DNA of 44,383 nucleotides from an uncultured Prevotella sp. (GTDB lineage Bacteria; Bacteroidota; Bacteroidia; Bacteroidales; Bacteroidaceae): the NCBI GenBank assembly GCA_947302435.1, contig CAMYVQ010000021.1, positions 1 to 44,383 on the forward strand, written 5' to 3'. Made by a program: the position numbers and the translations under genes. This document shows, in pieces, positions 7,370-16,111 of the stretch. The notes below the pieces were generated by a model that ran no database searches, was not told the DNA's origin, and was given only the letters and a program-made list of their open reading frames with translations. Within the stretch, counting starts at the first letter, position 1. Each line of letters begins with the position of its first letter.

Positions 7370-7432
7370 ACAAAGTCGTCGAGTTTGTAAGACAAAGTCG
7401 TCGACTTTGTGACACAAACTCGACGACTTTGT
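7370..7432. repeat. Triple 19-bp palindrome array, copy A
   Basis: Three units at 7370-7388, 7392-7410 and 7414-7432, each of form ACAAASTCGWCGASTTTGT, separated by 3 bp (period 22). The middle unit ACAAAGTCGTCGACTTTGT is a perfect odd palindrome. The array is preceded by AACCGTTTT and followed by AAATTCATTCCAT. A second array with the same flanks and period lies at 24930-24992. Open frames that cross it on the minus strand are probably spurious. Confidence 0.9.
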
Positions 7433-7491
7433 AAATTCATTCCATATAAGGGACACATTTGACCTCATTGAGAAAATGGCCTCGGTTTGGA

Positions 7492-7510
7492 GGCTTTCCC
7501 GGCTATATTT
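7492..7510. repeat. 19-bp direct repeat, left copy
   Basis: GGCTTTCCCGGCTATATTT here is identical to 8856-8874, which includes the 3' end of the LuxR-type gene. The two copies bracket the AAA_14 ATPase gene. Confidence 0.85.
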
Positions 7511-7571
7511 CAAAAACAAAAAAGACGATGAAACCTTACAGATCAAATAATTTGCTTTTTTGTCTTTTATA

Positions 7572-7622
7572 AAAGATAAAATTAGTATATTTGCACCATA
7601 TTTCTATTATGAAAGATAAAAT
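7572..7622 (+). promoter_or_regulatory. Promoter and repeated AT-rich box of the ATPase gene
   Basis: A -7 box TATATTTG lies at 7586-7593, 36 bp before the start codon. AAAGATAAAAT occurs twice, at 7572-7582 and 7612-7622, on either side of it with a 40-bp period, and could be a repressor site. No clear -33 box is seen. Confidence 0.45.
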
Positions 7623-7629
7623 GTGAATT

Positions 7630-8838
7630 ATGAACGCGATATTAAGACAGAGTTATCTGGAAAAGATTGAACGATATTTGGGTAAAGACACCATCATTAT
7701 CCTGACGGGGCAGCGCCGTATTGGCAAAAGCTATATCCTACGTCTTTTCAGAGATAAGCTGAATAAGGATGAGCGAGCAAATATCATCTTCATCGACAAA
7801 GAGAAACATGAGTTTGACGACATCAAGACCTATCAAGACTTAAACGCCTATATTGATGCAAGACGCGACAAGGAAAAGACAAACTACATCCTTGTTGACG
7901 AGATTCAGGACATCAATGAGTTCGAGAAAAGTGTGCGTAGCTATTACGAGGAGCCGGATATTGAGTTGGTTATTACAGGCTCAAACTCGAAGATGCTGAG
8001 TAGCGACTTGAGTTCTATAATAGGGGGACGTTACAAGGAAATCTATATTCAGGCACTGAGTTACGAGGAGTTCATGCTGTTCCATCAGCTTACGGACTCT
8101 GACGATACGCTGGCTAAGTATATCCAGTTCGGCGGCCTACCGGGGTTGGTGAAGATGGGACTTGACGAGCAGGATGCGCGTGAGTACCAGACCGACGTGT
8201 ACCATACGGTTTTGCTGAAAGATGTCATTATGAGGAACAAGATCCGCAACGTGCCGTTTCTTGAAAACCTTGTGCGTTTTCTTGCTGACAATGCAGGGAA
8301 AATCATCTCGGCCAACAGCATTGCCAAGTATATGAAGTCGCAGGGCGACAGTGTCACCTCGACGGTTATTATCAACTATACGAAGTTCCTGTGCGATGCC
8401 TATCTGCTTCATAAGGTGAACCGCTATGACATTCACGGCAAGAAGTTGTTTGAGAGCAACGACAAGTTCTATTTTGAGGACAACGGCCTGCGTAACACGT
8501 TGGCTGGTGGTTCGCGTGAGGGGGACATCGAAAAGGTGATAGAGAACATCATCTATAATCACCTGTTACGCCTTGGCTATGAAGTGAAAGTCGGACAGCT
8601 ACAGGCTGGTGAGATTGATTTTGTCTGCAAGAAGCCCAAAGGTCAGAGGATATATGTGCAAGCATCGTATATCATCGCTGACGAAGCTACGAGGGAGCGT
8701 GAGTTTGGTAATCTGTGGGCAGTCAAGGACAACTATCCGAAATATGTCATATCAATGACCCCGCTCGTAAGTAGACAAGATTCTGACGGTATTATCCACC
8801 TTCATCTGAGGCGGTTCCTGACTGAAGGATTGGAATAA
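7630..8838 (+). CDS. ATP-binding protein, AAA_14/DUF4143 family
   Basis: 402 residues. A Walker A motif GQRRIGKS lies at residues 27-34 and a Walker B strand YILVDEIQD near residue 95, with sensor-like VITGSNSKML after it; these mark the AAA_14 domain. The C-terminal half is DUF4143, ending with a nuclease-like segment (QAGEIDFVCKK, then YVQASYI) in which the usual EVK motif is not intact. Such ATPases are very common in Bacteroidota genomes, often in many copies, and their role is unresolved. The gene has its own promoter and stands alone between two copies of a 19-bp direct repeat, one of which forms the 3' end of the neighbouring LuxR gene. That suggests insertion as a unit. Confidence 0.85.
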   Translation: MNAILRQSYLEKIERYLGKDTIIILTGQRRIGKSYILRLFRDKLNKDERANIIFIDKEKHEFDDIKTYQDLNAYIDARRDKEKTNYILVDEIQDINEFEKSVRSYYEEPDIELVITGSNSKMLSSDLSSIIGGRYKEIYIQALSYEEFMLFHQLTDSDDTLAKYIQFGGLPGLVKMGLDEQDAREYQTDVYHTVLLKDVIMRNKIRNVPFLENLVRFLADNAGKIISANSIAKYMKSQGDSVTSTVIINYTKFLCDAYLLHKVNRYDIHGKKLFESNDKFYFEDNGLRNTLAGGSREGDIEKVIENIIYNHLLRLGYEVKVGQLQAGEIDFVCKKPKGQRIYVQASYIIADEATREREFGNLWAVKDNYPKYVISMTPLVSRQDSDGIIHLHLRRFLTEGLE

Positions 8839-8855
8839 GGACATTCCTGTTTAGG

Positions 8856-8874
8856 GGCTTTCCCGGCTATATTT
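8856..8874. repeat. 19-bp direct repeat, right copy, spanning the LuxR gene end
   Basis: Identical to 7492-7510. It contains the stop and last codons of the LuxR-type gene (minus strand). Confidence 0.85.
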
Positions 8875-9454
8875 TGTTGATGTCCACATATCCGTGCATG
8901 ACGGCATAGATGGTGAGGGCAGACACACTTTTCATGCCCAGTTTCTCCATGATGTTCTTGCGGTGGGTGATGACAGTGGCAAGGCCAATGTTCAGGCGGT
9001 CGGCAATCTCCTTGTTGATGTATCCCTGAACGATGAGCGACATGACCTCGATCTCGCGGTCGGTGAGAATCTTCTGTTGAAGGACCGACGGCATCGGTGG
9101 GAGATTCTTGCCGTGAGGATGGGCGTGCTGTTGAAGTGCAAGCAGCGAGTGGACAAGCTGCTTTTCGGGGACGTTGATGCAGATGCTGTGGAACTCGCTG
9201 AGCTGTGAGCCTCCGTCGAGCGAGAGTGTCAGGACAATGGTCTTGTGACGGCGTTCGGTGAAAAACTGCCGGTGCTCTAAAACGATGTTCATTGCCACAA
9301 AATAATGGAAATACTCGTCGGGATGATTGGCCTGAAGCTCGGTCATGGTGCCAAAGGTGTCAATGGTCATGATGGGCATGACATTCTGGAGTATCTGCTT
9401 CAAGCCGAGCGTGGCAAGCGTATTGGGGTCGATGATGGCAACTTTGGGGCGCAT
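8867..9454 (-). CDS. LuxR family regulator with an atypical receiver domain
   Basis: 195 residues. The C-terminal domain (about 130-190) is a clear LuxR-type helix-turn-helix: LTDREIEVMSLIVQGYINKE, then IADRLNIGLATVITHRKNIM. The N-terminal domain starts like a response-regulator receiver (KVAIIDPN) but lacks the phospho-acceptor Asp at the end of the third strand (the region reads HYFVAMNIV) and the conserved Lys near the fifth. It may therefore bind a ligand or partner instead of being phosphorylated. It follows hisB by 9 bp on the same strand and is probably in that operon. Its 3' end forms one copy of the 19-bp repeat flanking the ATPase gene. Targets are unknown. Confidence 0.82.
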   Translation of the reverse strand: MRPKVAIIDPNTLATLGLKQILQNVMPIMTIDTFGTMTELQANHPDEYFHYFVAMNIVLEHRQFFTERRHKTIVLTLSLDGGSQLSEFHSICINVPEKQLVHSLLALQQHAHPHGKNLPPMPSVLQQKILTDREIEVMSLIVQGYINKEIADRLNIGLATVITHRKNIMEKLGMKSVSALTIYAVMHGYVDINKI

Positions 9455-9463
9455 GGTGTGGGG

Positions 9464-10534
9464 TTATAGGAGTCCTTTGGTGGAAGGAAGTTCATAGTGG
9501 TAGATGTCGCGTCGCACGGCCATCTTCAGCGAGCGGGCCAGTGCCTTGAAAATGCCCTCGATCTTATGGTGCTCGTTCTGTCCTTCTGCACGGATGAAGA
9601 GGTTCATACGGGCGGCATCGCTGAGACTCTTGAAGAAATGGAGGAACATCTCGGTGGGCATGTCGCCGACATGCTCGCGGTGGAACTCTGCGTCCCATAC
9701 CAGCCAGGGACGGCCACCGAAGTCGAGGCAGACATGCGTCATGCAGTCGTCCATGGGGAGGGAGTAGCCGTAGCGCTCGATGCCCCTTTTGGAGCCGAGG
9801 GCACGTCCGATACATTCACCGAGGGCGAGGGCGGTGTCTTCGATGGTGTGGTGCTCGTCGACATTAAGGTCGCCTTTGCACCGGATATAGAGATCCATGC
9901 CGCCATGCTTGCCAATCTGTTCCAGCATGTGGTCGAAGAAACCGAGACCCGTGCTGATGTCACAGTGACCGCTTCCATCGAGGTTCAGGCGTACACAAAT
10001 GTCTGTTTCCTTCGTGGTGCGTGTCACTTCATCCGTGCGCTCGCCGGCATAGATGGTTTCTGCTATTCTGTCCCATGTCATGCCGTCGCGTCCGAGGATG
10101 AGACTCTTGCAGCCGATGTTCTTGGCAAACTGCGCATCTGTGTCGCGGTCGCCGATGACGTATGAGTTGGCAATGTCGTAGTCGGCATTGTTCATGTATT
10201 TCTCCACGAGTCCTGTCTGTGGCTTTCGGGTAGGGGCATTGTCCTCAGGAAAGTGAGGGTCTATGAGAATCTCGTCGAATGTGATGCCTTCGCCTTCGAG
10301 AGCCTGAAGGATGAAATTGTGCGAAGGCCAGAAAGTGTTTTCGGGAAACGAGGGCGTGCCCAGTCCGTCCTGGTTCGACACCATGACAAAGAGGAAGTCC
10401 GTTTTCTGGCGGAGAAAAGCGAGGTTGCGGAAAACACCCTTGGTGAAATGGATCTTGTCGAGCGCGTCGACTTGTTCGTCGTGTGGCTCGTCGACGATGG
10501 TGCCGTCGCGGTCGATGAAGAGAATTTTTTTCAT
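9464..10534 (-). CDS. hisB: Bifunctional histidinol-phosphatase/imidazoleglycerol-phosphate dehydratase
   Basis: 356 residues, the usual length of the two-domain enzyme that carries out two steps of histidine biosynthesis in the cytoplasm. Residues 1-165 are a HAD phosphatase: [12 protein letters not shown] has the nucleophile pair, and [17 protein letters not shown] is the third HAD motif. Residues 175-356 are IGP dehydratase, with [15 protein letters not shown] and [16 protein letters not shown] supplying metal-binding His and Glu. Other his genes are not in the window. It lies 18 bp after the membrane protein gene and 9 bp before the LuxR-type gene, so the three are probably co-transcribed. 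Confidence 0.96.
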   Translation of the reverse strand: MKKILFIDRDGTIVDEPHDEQVDALDKIHFTKGVFRNLAFLRQKTDFLFVMVSNQDGLGTPSFPENTFWPSHNFILQALEGEGITFDEILIDPHFPEDNAPTRKPQTGLVEKYMNNADYDIANSYVIGDRDTDAQFAKNIGCKSLILGRDGMTWDRIAETIYAGERTDEVTRTTKETDICVRLNLDGSGHCDISTGLGFFDHMLEQIGKHGGMDLYIRCKGDLNVDEHHTIEDTALALGECIGRALGSKRGIERYGYSLPMDDCMTHVCLDFGGRPWLVWDAEFHREHVGDMPTEMFLHFFKSLSDAARMNLFIRAEGQNEHHKIEGIFKALARSLKMAVRRDIYHYELPSTKGLL

Positions 10535-10552
10535 GGGGAATGCTTGTGGGGG

Positions 10553-11395
10553 TTAATCAGGAAGAATCTGCTTGCGCTCTTTCTCCTGTAGGACAGTGGA
10601 ACCGTAGAGATAATAGACGGGAAAGAACGACGAGAGTAGCACGTAGGCTTGGATGAATCCTGCGATGGTGAAGACGATGATGTTGGTCCAGGCCATGTAG
10701 TCGGGCATTCCCGAAGGGTCGCCCTGTAGGATGCCTGCCTGCGAAACCATGTTGGCTGAGAAAAGTACCACAGCTGGCAGTTCGGTGATCAGCATCATCA
10801 GGCCTGTAACAATCACGACCACAAAGGCAATCATGAGTGCGGCCCCCCAATGCCGGAAGGGGAAACTGACAAAGCCGGACGATTGAAGGGGATACCTGAA
10901 GAGCGGCATCAGAACGGCCGGCGATGTGAGTAGGATGATGAGTGCGAGGATGCCCACGGCAACCATTGTCGCAATGTTTGAGAGGTAGAGGCTGCCCAGG
11001 TGGAAAACGAGGTAAAACAGACCGCCGTAGACTGCTCCGATGACGAGCAGAATGCCTGAGACAACCAGTGTGCGAACAGCGGTCTTCCTGTCAAGGTATC
11101 CATACCATTGCCTGACATGGGGAATGTCCTCTGTGTCCTGATGGGCTTTCAACAAGGAGAAGGCGTATGTGGCTAAGAGGATATTGATGAACAGAAACCC
11201 GATACTGGCGTAAAGGGATTGGATCGACATGATGAAGCCCGACACAATGGCATAGACAAGGGCAATCAGCCATGTGGCGCGGAATATCTTACGGAAGTTG
11301 CCTGTATAGAGACGGTAGCCGTCGCGTATGCATGCACCAATGCTCCTCAGTTTGAAGAGGGTCAGCATATTTGTGCTTTTGGTATCTTTATCCAT
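10553..11395 (-). CDS. Multipass membrane protein of unknown function
   Basis: 280 residues with a short cytoplasmic N-terminus and about six hydrophobic segments (near residues 42-60, 65-90, 108-130, 138-162, 185-212 and 235-262). The spacing is that of an integral inner-membrane protein. I see no transporter signature or catalytic motif. It is the first gene of a probable three-gene operon with hisB and the LuxR-type regulator, starting from a -7 box at 11425-11432. The role is unknown. Confidence 0.7.
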   Translation of the reverse strand: MDKDTKSTNMLTLFKLRSIGACIRDGYRLYTGNFRKIFRATWLIALVYAIVSGFIMSIQSLYASIGFLFINILLATYAFSLLKAHQDTEDIPHVRQWYGYLDRKTAVRTLVVSGILLVIGAVYGGLFYLVFHLGSLYLSNIATMVAVGILALIILLTSPAVLMPLFRYPLQSSGFVSFPFRHWGAALMIAFVVVIVTGLMMLITELPAVVLFSANMVSQAGILQGDPSGMPDYMAWTNIIVFTIAGFIQAYVLLSSFFPVYYLYGSTVLQEKERKQILPD

Positions 11396-11424
11396 TCTTA
11401 ATCATCTTTTCTGTTAAGTACATG

Positions 11425-11452
11425 CAAAAGTACTCAAAAATCCCCGAAAACG
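11425..11452 (-). promoter_or_regulatory. Promoter of the membrane protein-hisB operon
   Basis: The minus strand reads TACTTTTG (11432-11425), a -7 box match, with TTTTCGGGGA (11450-11441) upstream. The same decamer sits upstream of the divergent xth promoter. Confidence 0.5.
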
Positions 11453-11508
11453 ATGCCTCTTTTCCCAATAATTAGTATTTATTCAATATTTTGGGGCAAG
11501 TCATCTGT

Positions 11509-11536
11509 CGATTTTCGGGGAATTTGTTTATCTTTG
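11509..11536 (+). promoter_or_regulatory. Promoter of xth
   Basis: TATCTTTG at 11529-11536 matches the -7 box, 21 bp before the ATG. TTTTCGGGGA at 11512-11521 mirrors the decamer in the opposite promoter. Confidence 0.55.
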
Positions 11537-11557
11537 TACTCCTAAACAGAATGATTT

Positions 11558-12304
11558 ATGAAACTGATCAGTTGGAATGTCAATGGGCTTCGTGCCTGTG
11601 AGGGAAAAGGTTTTAGTGAAGTGTTCAAGCGGTTGGATGCCGATTTCTTCTGTCTGCAAGAGACGAAGATGCAGGAAGGACAGCTCGATCTCCATTTTGA
11701 TGGCTACGAGAGCTATTGGAACTCTGCCGAGAAGAAGGGCTATTCGGGTACGGCCATCTTCACCCGTCATAAGCCGCTGAGTGTCACCAAGGGCATCGGT
11801 GTCGACGAGCACGACCATGAGGGGCGCGTCATCACGTTGGAAATGGAAGATTTCTTTTTGGTGACAGTCTATGTGCCTAATTCTCAGGATGGTTTGAAAC
11901 GGCTCGACTATCGGATGAAATGGGAGGAAGACTTCTTGGCGTACTTGAAAAAACTGGATGCGGTGAAGCCTGTCATTGTGTGCGGCGACTTGAACGTGGC
12001 TCATGAGGAGATTGACATCAAGAATCCGAAGACGAACCGACACAATGCCGGTTTCACGGATGAGGAACGCCAGAAATTCACGGAGTGGCTGGCTGCTGGC
12101 TTCAAGGACACTTTCCGCACGCTCTATCCCGAACAGGTTACCTATTCATGGTGGTCGTACCGCTTCCAGGCACGTGCCAAGAATGCAGGTTGGCGCATCG
12201 ACTACTTCGTGGTCAGCGAACGGTTAATGCCGAAAGTGGTGGATGCAAAGATTCACACAGACATCGAAGGCAGCGACCATTGCCCGGTGGAGTTGGTTAT
12301 CTAA
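11558..12304 (+). CDS. xth: Exodeoxyribonuclease III / AP endonuclease
   Basis: 248 residues, the normal size of the ExoIII family, which cleaves DNA at abasic sites in base excision repair. Family motifs are in order: WNVNGLRA near the start, LQETK (metal-binding Glu), a GYSGTAIF block, [29 protein letters not shown] (catalytic Asp/Asn), an RIDYFV strand and the C-terminal SDHCPV with the catalytic His. All are intact. It is a single gene with its own promoter, divergent from the hisB operon and convergent with pyrBI, separated from the latter by a bidirectional terminator. Confidence 0.95.
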   Translation: MKLISWNVNGLRACEGKGFSEVFKRLDADFFCLQETKMQEGQLDLHFDGYESYWNSAEKKGYSGTAIFTRHKPLSVTKGIGVDEHDHEGRVITLEMEDFFLVTVYVPNSQDGLKRLDYRMKWEEDFLAYLKKLDAVKPVIVCGDLNVAHEEIDIKNPKTNRHNAGFTDEERQKFTEWLAAGFKDTFRTLYPEQVTYSWWSYRFQARAKNAGWRIDYFVVSERLMPKVVDAKIHTDIEGSDHCPVELVI

Positions 12305-12308
12305 AACG

Positions 12309-12336
12309 AAAGTGGAACTCAGACGAGTTCCACTTT
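12309..12336. terminator. Bidirectional terminator between xth and pyrI
   Basis: AAAGTGGAACTC and GAGTTCCACTTT form a perfect 12-bp stem with a 4-nt loop. The plus strand continues TATT. The pyrI stop codon lies inside it. Confidence 0.8.
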
Positions 12337-12765
12337 ATTGATGTCCTGCTCTTTTTCGCAGTAGTGGCAGGTCAGAATGCCGTTGCAGACATGGAAGTGT
12401 GTCTGCATCGGTTCGTTGTTGGTGATGCACTTGGGGTTATTACACCTTACGATACCGCATATTTCGGCAGGTGTCTCTACCGTCTTCTTCTCCACAACCT
12501 CATAGTCGCGGATAATGCTGAGGATGACGTTGGGGGCCACTACCGAGAGGCGCGAGATCTCGTCGTCGGTGAAAAACTTGTCGGTCACTTTGATAATACC
12601 CTTGTTGCCCACTTTCTGCGAGGGATAGTTGAAACCGATGGTGACAGGTGTCGACAGTGTGAAAAGACCCAATAATTGGGCGACTTGGTAGGTCTTCTCG
12701 GCTGGAATGTGGTCAATAACAGTGCCATGTTCAATGGCAGCAACTAAGCGTTCTTTCTTGTTCAT
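12319..12765 (-). CDS. pyrI: Aspartate carbamoyltransferase regulatory subunit
   Basis: 148 residues, the usual PyrI length. The N-terminal nucleotide-binding domain (about 1-95) begins with the [12 protein letters not shown] motif. The C-terminal zinc domain has four cysteines in CNNPKC and CHYC, which bind zinc and hold the catalytic subunit. In enteric enzymes PyrI mediates CTP and ATP control of PyrB. It follows pyrB by 5 bp and ends inside the shared terminator. Confidence 0.96.
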   Translation of the reverse strand: MNKKERLVAAIEHGTVIDHIPAEKTYQVAQLLGLFTLSTPVTIGFNYPSQKVGNKGIIKVTDKFFTDDEISRLSVVAPNVILSIIRDYEVVEKKTVETPAEICGIVRCNNPKCITNNEPMQTHFHVCNGILTCHYCEKEQDINKVELV

Positions 12766-12770
12766 GGCAC

Positions 12771-13718
12771 TTATTCAATAATGGTTTTGTCGGATTTAAC
12801 ATCGTCTAAGGATATACCGAGCACATCGCAGAAGATGGCTTCGCGGGCAAAGAGTCCGTTGCCTGCCTGTTGGATATAGTAGGCGTGGGGATTGTCATCC
12901 ACCTCGTAGGCAATCTCGTTGACACGGGGCAGCGGATGGAGGATTTTCATGTTCGGCTTGGCTAAGCGCAGCATCTCGTTGTTCAGCACATAGACATTCT
13001 TCACGCGCTCATACTCCATGAGATCGCTGAAACGCTCTTTCTGCACGCGCGTCATATAGAGAATGTCGGCATCTTGGATGATTTTCTCATTGAAGGCCGT
13101 GTGTTCCTGATACTTGATGCCGTGCTCGTCGCAGTAGAGCTTGTATTCCTTGGGCATGGCCAGCTCCTTCGGTGCGACGAAATGGAATGTTGGGTTGAAG
13201 TGGCGCATGGCCATCAGCAATGAATGTACGGTGCGTCCGTATTTCAAGTCGCCCACCATGTAGATGTTCAAGTTTTCGAGCGTGCCTTGGGTCTTGTGTA
13301 TGCTGTAGAGGTCGAGCATGCACTGGGAAGGGTGCTGGTGTGCTCCGTCACCGGCATTGACAATGGGCACAGGACTCACTTCAGAGGCGTATTGGGCGGC
13401 TCCTTCAATGTAGTGACGCATCACGATCACGTCAGCATAGTTGGCCACCATCATAATGGTGTCTTTCAGAGTTTCGCCCTTCGTGCCGCTGGTCACTTTC
13501 GGGTCGGCAAAGCCGATGACACGTGCGCCCAAACGGTTGGCCGCTGTCTCAAACGAAAGACGGGTACGGGTGGAGGGTTCAAAGAAGAGCGTGGCCACTA
13601 CTTTCCCTTTCAGTAATTCACGGTTGGGGTGTCGTTCAAACTCTTGTGCCATCTCAATCATGTAGAGAATTTTCTCACGTGTGAGGTTGGCAATGGTAAC
13701 AAAGTTGTGCTTGTCCAT
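12771..13718 (-). CDS. pyrB: Aspartate carbamoyltransferase catalytic subunit
   Basis: 315 residues. It joins carbamoyl phosphate and aspartate in the second step of pyrimidine synthesis. [13 protein letters not shown] holds the carbamoyl phosphate-binding STRTR motif, [13 protein letters not shown] the HPxQ loop, and [10 protein letters not shown] the C-terminal substrate loop. It forms a two-gene operon with pyrI. The transcript probably starts near 13735, leaving a leader of about 17 nt, too short for attenuation. Confidence 0.97.
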   Translation of the reverse strand: MDKHNFVTIANLTREKILYMIEMAQEFERHPNRELLKGKVVATLFFEPSTRTRLSFETAANRLGARVIGFADPKVTSGTKGETLKDTIMMVANYADVIVMRHYIEGAAQYASEVSPVPIVNAGDGAHQHPSQCMLDLYSIHKTQGTLENLNIYMVGDLKYGRTVHSLLMAMRHFNPTFHFVAPKELAMPKEYKLYCDEHGIKYQEHTAFNEKIIQDADILYMTRVQKERFSDLMEYERVKNVYVLNNEMLRLAKPNMKILHPLPRVNEIAYEVDDNPHAYYIQQAGNGLFAREAIFCDVLGISLDDVKSDKTIIE

Positions 13719-13741
13719 ACGGGTGTAATGCTTTTTCAGCG

Positions 13742-13749
13742 CAAAAGTA
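13742..13749 (-). promoter_or_regulatory. -7 box of pyrBI
   Basis: The minus strand reads TACTTTTG at 13749-13742, 23 bp before the pyrB start. Confidence 0.6.
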
Positions 13750-13813
13750 CAAAAAAATGCTGAAAGAGCAGGCGATATTTACTCGTTTTTTACGATGAAT
13801 TGATTTTTATTTG

Positions 13814-13821
13814 TAACTTTG
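13814..13821 (+). promoter_or_regulatory. -7 box of the TPR gene
   Basis: TAACTTTG followed by C, 48 bp before the ATG at 13870; a good match to TAnnTTTG. Confidence 0.6.
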
Positions 13822-13869
13822 CAGATAATAAAATCAAAAAGTTGAACTTTATTTAACGAATCATTATAG

Positions 13870-14748
13870 ATGAATTTTCTGAAAGCACTGTTCGGCGGCG
13901 AGGAGACAAGCCCCGAAGAAGAAAAGAAGGAGGCGGAACGGAAGCGTTTCGACTTGATGAAATACGATGGCGTGAAAGCCATGAAGACAGGGCAGTGGGA
14001 CTATGCCGTGCGCTGTTTCGAAGAGGCTCTTGCAATGAAGGACGATTTGGAAGTGCGCGATTATCTGTCGCATGTGCTCGTCAGGCTCGACCGTATGGAT
14101 GAGGCCATTGCACAGATGAACGTTCTGGTGGAGGCTGAACCTGAAAATGCAGACTTGCTGTTACAGGCAGCCCATGTGTATTTCATGAAGGAAGACTATG
14201 ACGGTATGGCTCAGATGGTGGAGAAAGTAATCGCTTTGGAACCAGCATCGGCAAAGGCTTACTATCTTTATGCACAGGGAACCTTGAAACAGGGTGATTT
14301 GATCAATGGCATTGCCCGGCTGACAAAAGCCATTGCACTCGATGAGGAACTGGGCGATGCCCGGTTGTTGAGGGCGCAGACGTTGTTGCAGATGGGCGAT
14401 GTGAATGGGGCGGCTGAGGATTGCCAGTGGCTCATGGAGCATGTAGGCGAACATGAGGATGTCTTGCTGTTGGCTGCCCGTGTGGCCCATGCACAAGGAA
14501 ACGACGACGATGCCCTTCATATATATAATAAGGTGGTGGAAATAAACCCCTTTGTCGTGGAGGCATACGCCGAACGTGGCAAGATCTGTTATGACCGTGG
14601 CGACAAGAAACAGGCCGAGGCCGACATGCAGAAAGTGCTGGAACTGAATCCGCAGCAGATGGCCGACGTGAGCGGTGACTATTCGGCTGAGGGCGTAGAG
14701 CATAAAATGAAACAAGCCTATTCCAACCTGAATCCTTTTGGCCTATAA
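13870..14748 (+). CDS. Tetratricopeptide repeat protein
   Basis: 292 residues, no signal peptide. After a charged N-terminal segment there are about six TPR-type helical pairs from residue 35 to 275, seen in patterns such as GQWDYAVRCFEEALAM, GDLINGIARLTKAIAL and GDKKQAEADMQKVLELNP. TPR proteins are scaffolds; no enzymatic domain is present. Probably cytoplasmic. It lies 53 bp before the CsgG-like gene on the same strand, with no clear promoter in the gap, so it may be the first gene of that operon. Confidence 0.85.
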   Translation: MNFLKALFGGEETSPEEEKKEAERKRFDLMKYDGVKAMKTGQWDYAVRCFEEALAMKDDLEVRDYLSHVLVRLDRMDEAIAQMNVLVEAEPENADLLLQAAHVYFMKEDYDGMAQMVEKVIALEPASAKAYYLYAQGTLKQGDLINGIARLTKAIALDEELGDARLLRAQTLLQMGDVNGAAEDCQWLMEHVGEHEDVLLLAARVAHAQGNDDDALHIYNKVVEINPFVVEAYAERGKICYDRGDKKQAEADMQKVLELNPQQMADVSGDYSAEGVEHKMKQAYSNLNPFGL

Positions 14749-14801
14749 GCTTCTTTTGAGAATAGAATAAAGATTAGTAAATTGTTGTTAATAGTTTGAT
14801 T

Positions 14802-15731
14802 ATGAAAAAGTTATTAATGATTGTTGCTGTGGCTTTGTTCTGCGGAACAGCCGCACAGGCACAGCGTAAGACTGTGGTGACGGAGCCTGTGGTCAGTGAG
14901 ATCAAACAGGACGGTAAGTTCATTAAGCGTAAAGTGGCTATCGGCCGCTTCTCCAATGAAACGCAGTATGCCAAGGGTATCTTCTATGACAAGGAGAACG
15001 ACCCCATGGGTAAGCAGGCCCTTGACATTCTTTCGGCAAAGTTGGCCGCTTCGGGCAAGTTCCTGTTGTTGGAGCGCAGTGATCTGGCTTCACTCCTGGA
15101 AGAGGCAAAAAGAGGTGAAGGCAATCTGTCGACCATCGGTGCCGACTATATGATTATCGGTTCCATCACAGAGTTCGGTCGTAAGAATACCGGCAAATCG
15201 GGTGTGTTCACCAATACCAACGTACAGACAGTGGAGGCAGCAGTGGCCATTCGTTTGGTCGATGTGTCGACGGGACTGATTATCTACTCCGACGAGGGTA
15301 AGGGCATGGCCGAGATTACTAACAAGACCACTTTGGGCGTGGGCGGTAAGGCTGGCTATGATGCCACATTGAGCGACAAAGCCATTTCCGAGGCTATCGG
15401 ACAGCTGGTGGAGAACATCATCAACAAATGTACCGACAAGCCTTGGCGCACTTTCTTCCTTTCCTATGACAACGACGGTGTGCTGATCGGTGGAGGTGCC
15501 AGTCAGGGCGTGAAGGTGGGCGACACCTTTGCCGTGAAGACCAGGGGTAAGAAGGTGAAGAATCCGCAGACGGGTGTCATGATTGAGTTGCCCGGCAAGC
15601 AGATCGGAACGGCTACGGTGACGATGTCGGCTGGTGATACCCCCGAAACGGAGTTCTCGGTTGTCGACTATCAGGGTGATGCCATCGATGCCAACAAGCT
15701 TGAGAACTACTACATTGAAGAAATCAAGTAG
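14802..15731 (+). CDS. CsgG family outer-membrane assembly protein
   Basis: 309 residues from the ATG at 14802, with a Sec signal ending AQAQ. The core (residues 40-200) has CsgG features: VAIGRFSNETQYAKG, ALDILSAKLAASGKFLLLER, the GADYMIIGSITEF strand and VDVSTGLIIYSDEG. CsgG proteins form outer-membrane channels for curli, but no curli genes (csgA/B/E/F) are present. The neighbours are instead DUF4810 and DUF799 proteins, the set known in Neisseria and elsewhere as a surface lipoprotein operon. No lipobox Cys is seen, unlike E. coli CsgG. Substrate unknown. Confidence 0.85.
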   Translation: MKKLLMIVAVALFCGTAAQAQRKTVVTEPVVSEIKQDGKFIKRKVAIGRFSNETQYAKGIFYDKENDPMGKQALDILSAKLAASGKFLLLERSDLASLLEEAKRGEGNLSTIGADYMIIGSITEFGRKNTGKSGVFTNTNVQTVEAAVAIRLVDVSTGLIIYSDEGKGMAEITNKTTLGVGGKAGYDATLSDKAISEAIGQLVENIINKCTDKPWRTFFLSYDNDGVLIGGGASQGVKVGDTFAVKTRGKKVKNPQTGVMIELPGKQIGTATVTMSAGDTPETEFSVVDYQGDAIDANKLENYYIEEIK

Positions 15732-15766
15732 TGATAATGTGGTAAACTTTTAATTGACAGAAGATT

Positions 15767-16111
15767 ATGAAAAAGTTATCAATTGTTTTGGCATGTGTGG
15801 CGGCCATGTTGCTGTCGGCATGCAGGGCTCACATGCCAGTGGCCCAGCAGAGTGGTAAGGAGGATGTCGCTTACCTGTTGTTTGTCAGTCAGAACGGAGA
15901 TTATCATAAGAAAGAACTTTCAGTTACAGTTGACGACCAGCTCTTTACTGCTTTGGGCATCAGGGCAAAAGACGCAAATCGTCGCGGGTCACAGTACACG
16001 GCTCCTACGGGCACACACATGCTGATTGTGAAAAATGCTGAAGGCAGGACCCTTTATAGCAAGAAGGTGTTCCTCTCATCTCAGGAAGTTAAAACCATTA
16101 CGCTGCCATGA
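15767..16111 (+). CDS. Small lipoprotein in the CsgG operon
   Basis: 114 residues with a signal peptide and lipobox LLSAC (Cys19). The mature part has a strand-rich segment ending SKKVFLSSQEVKTITLP. I do not recognise the family. Its stop overlaps the next gene's start by 4 bp, so it belongs to the operon and probably acts in the envelope with the CsgG-like protein. Confidence 0.72.
   Translation: MKKLSIVLACVAAMLLSACRAHMPVAQQSGKEDVAYLLFVSQNGDYHKKELSVTVDDQLFTALGIRAKDANRRGSQYTAPTGTHMLIVKNAEGRTLYSKKVFLSSQEVKTITLP

Noticed and set aside
7370..7432. Triple palindrome array as a CRISPR array
   Set aside because: Spacers are only 3 bp, there are three units, and no cas genes are in the window.
7258..7546. 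Two minus-strand open frames of 66 and 74 codons
   Set aside because: Both run through the palindrome array and the 19-bp repeat; their amino acids are just translations of the repeat, and no promoter or start context supports them.
9497..10165. Long plus-strand open frame opposite hisB
   Set aside because: It is the antisense of the well-conserved IGP dehydratase domain and has no promoter or recognisable domain.
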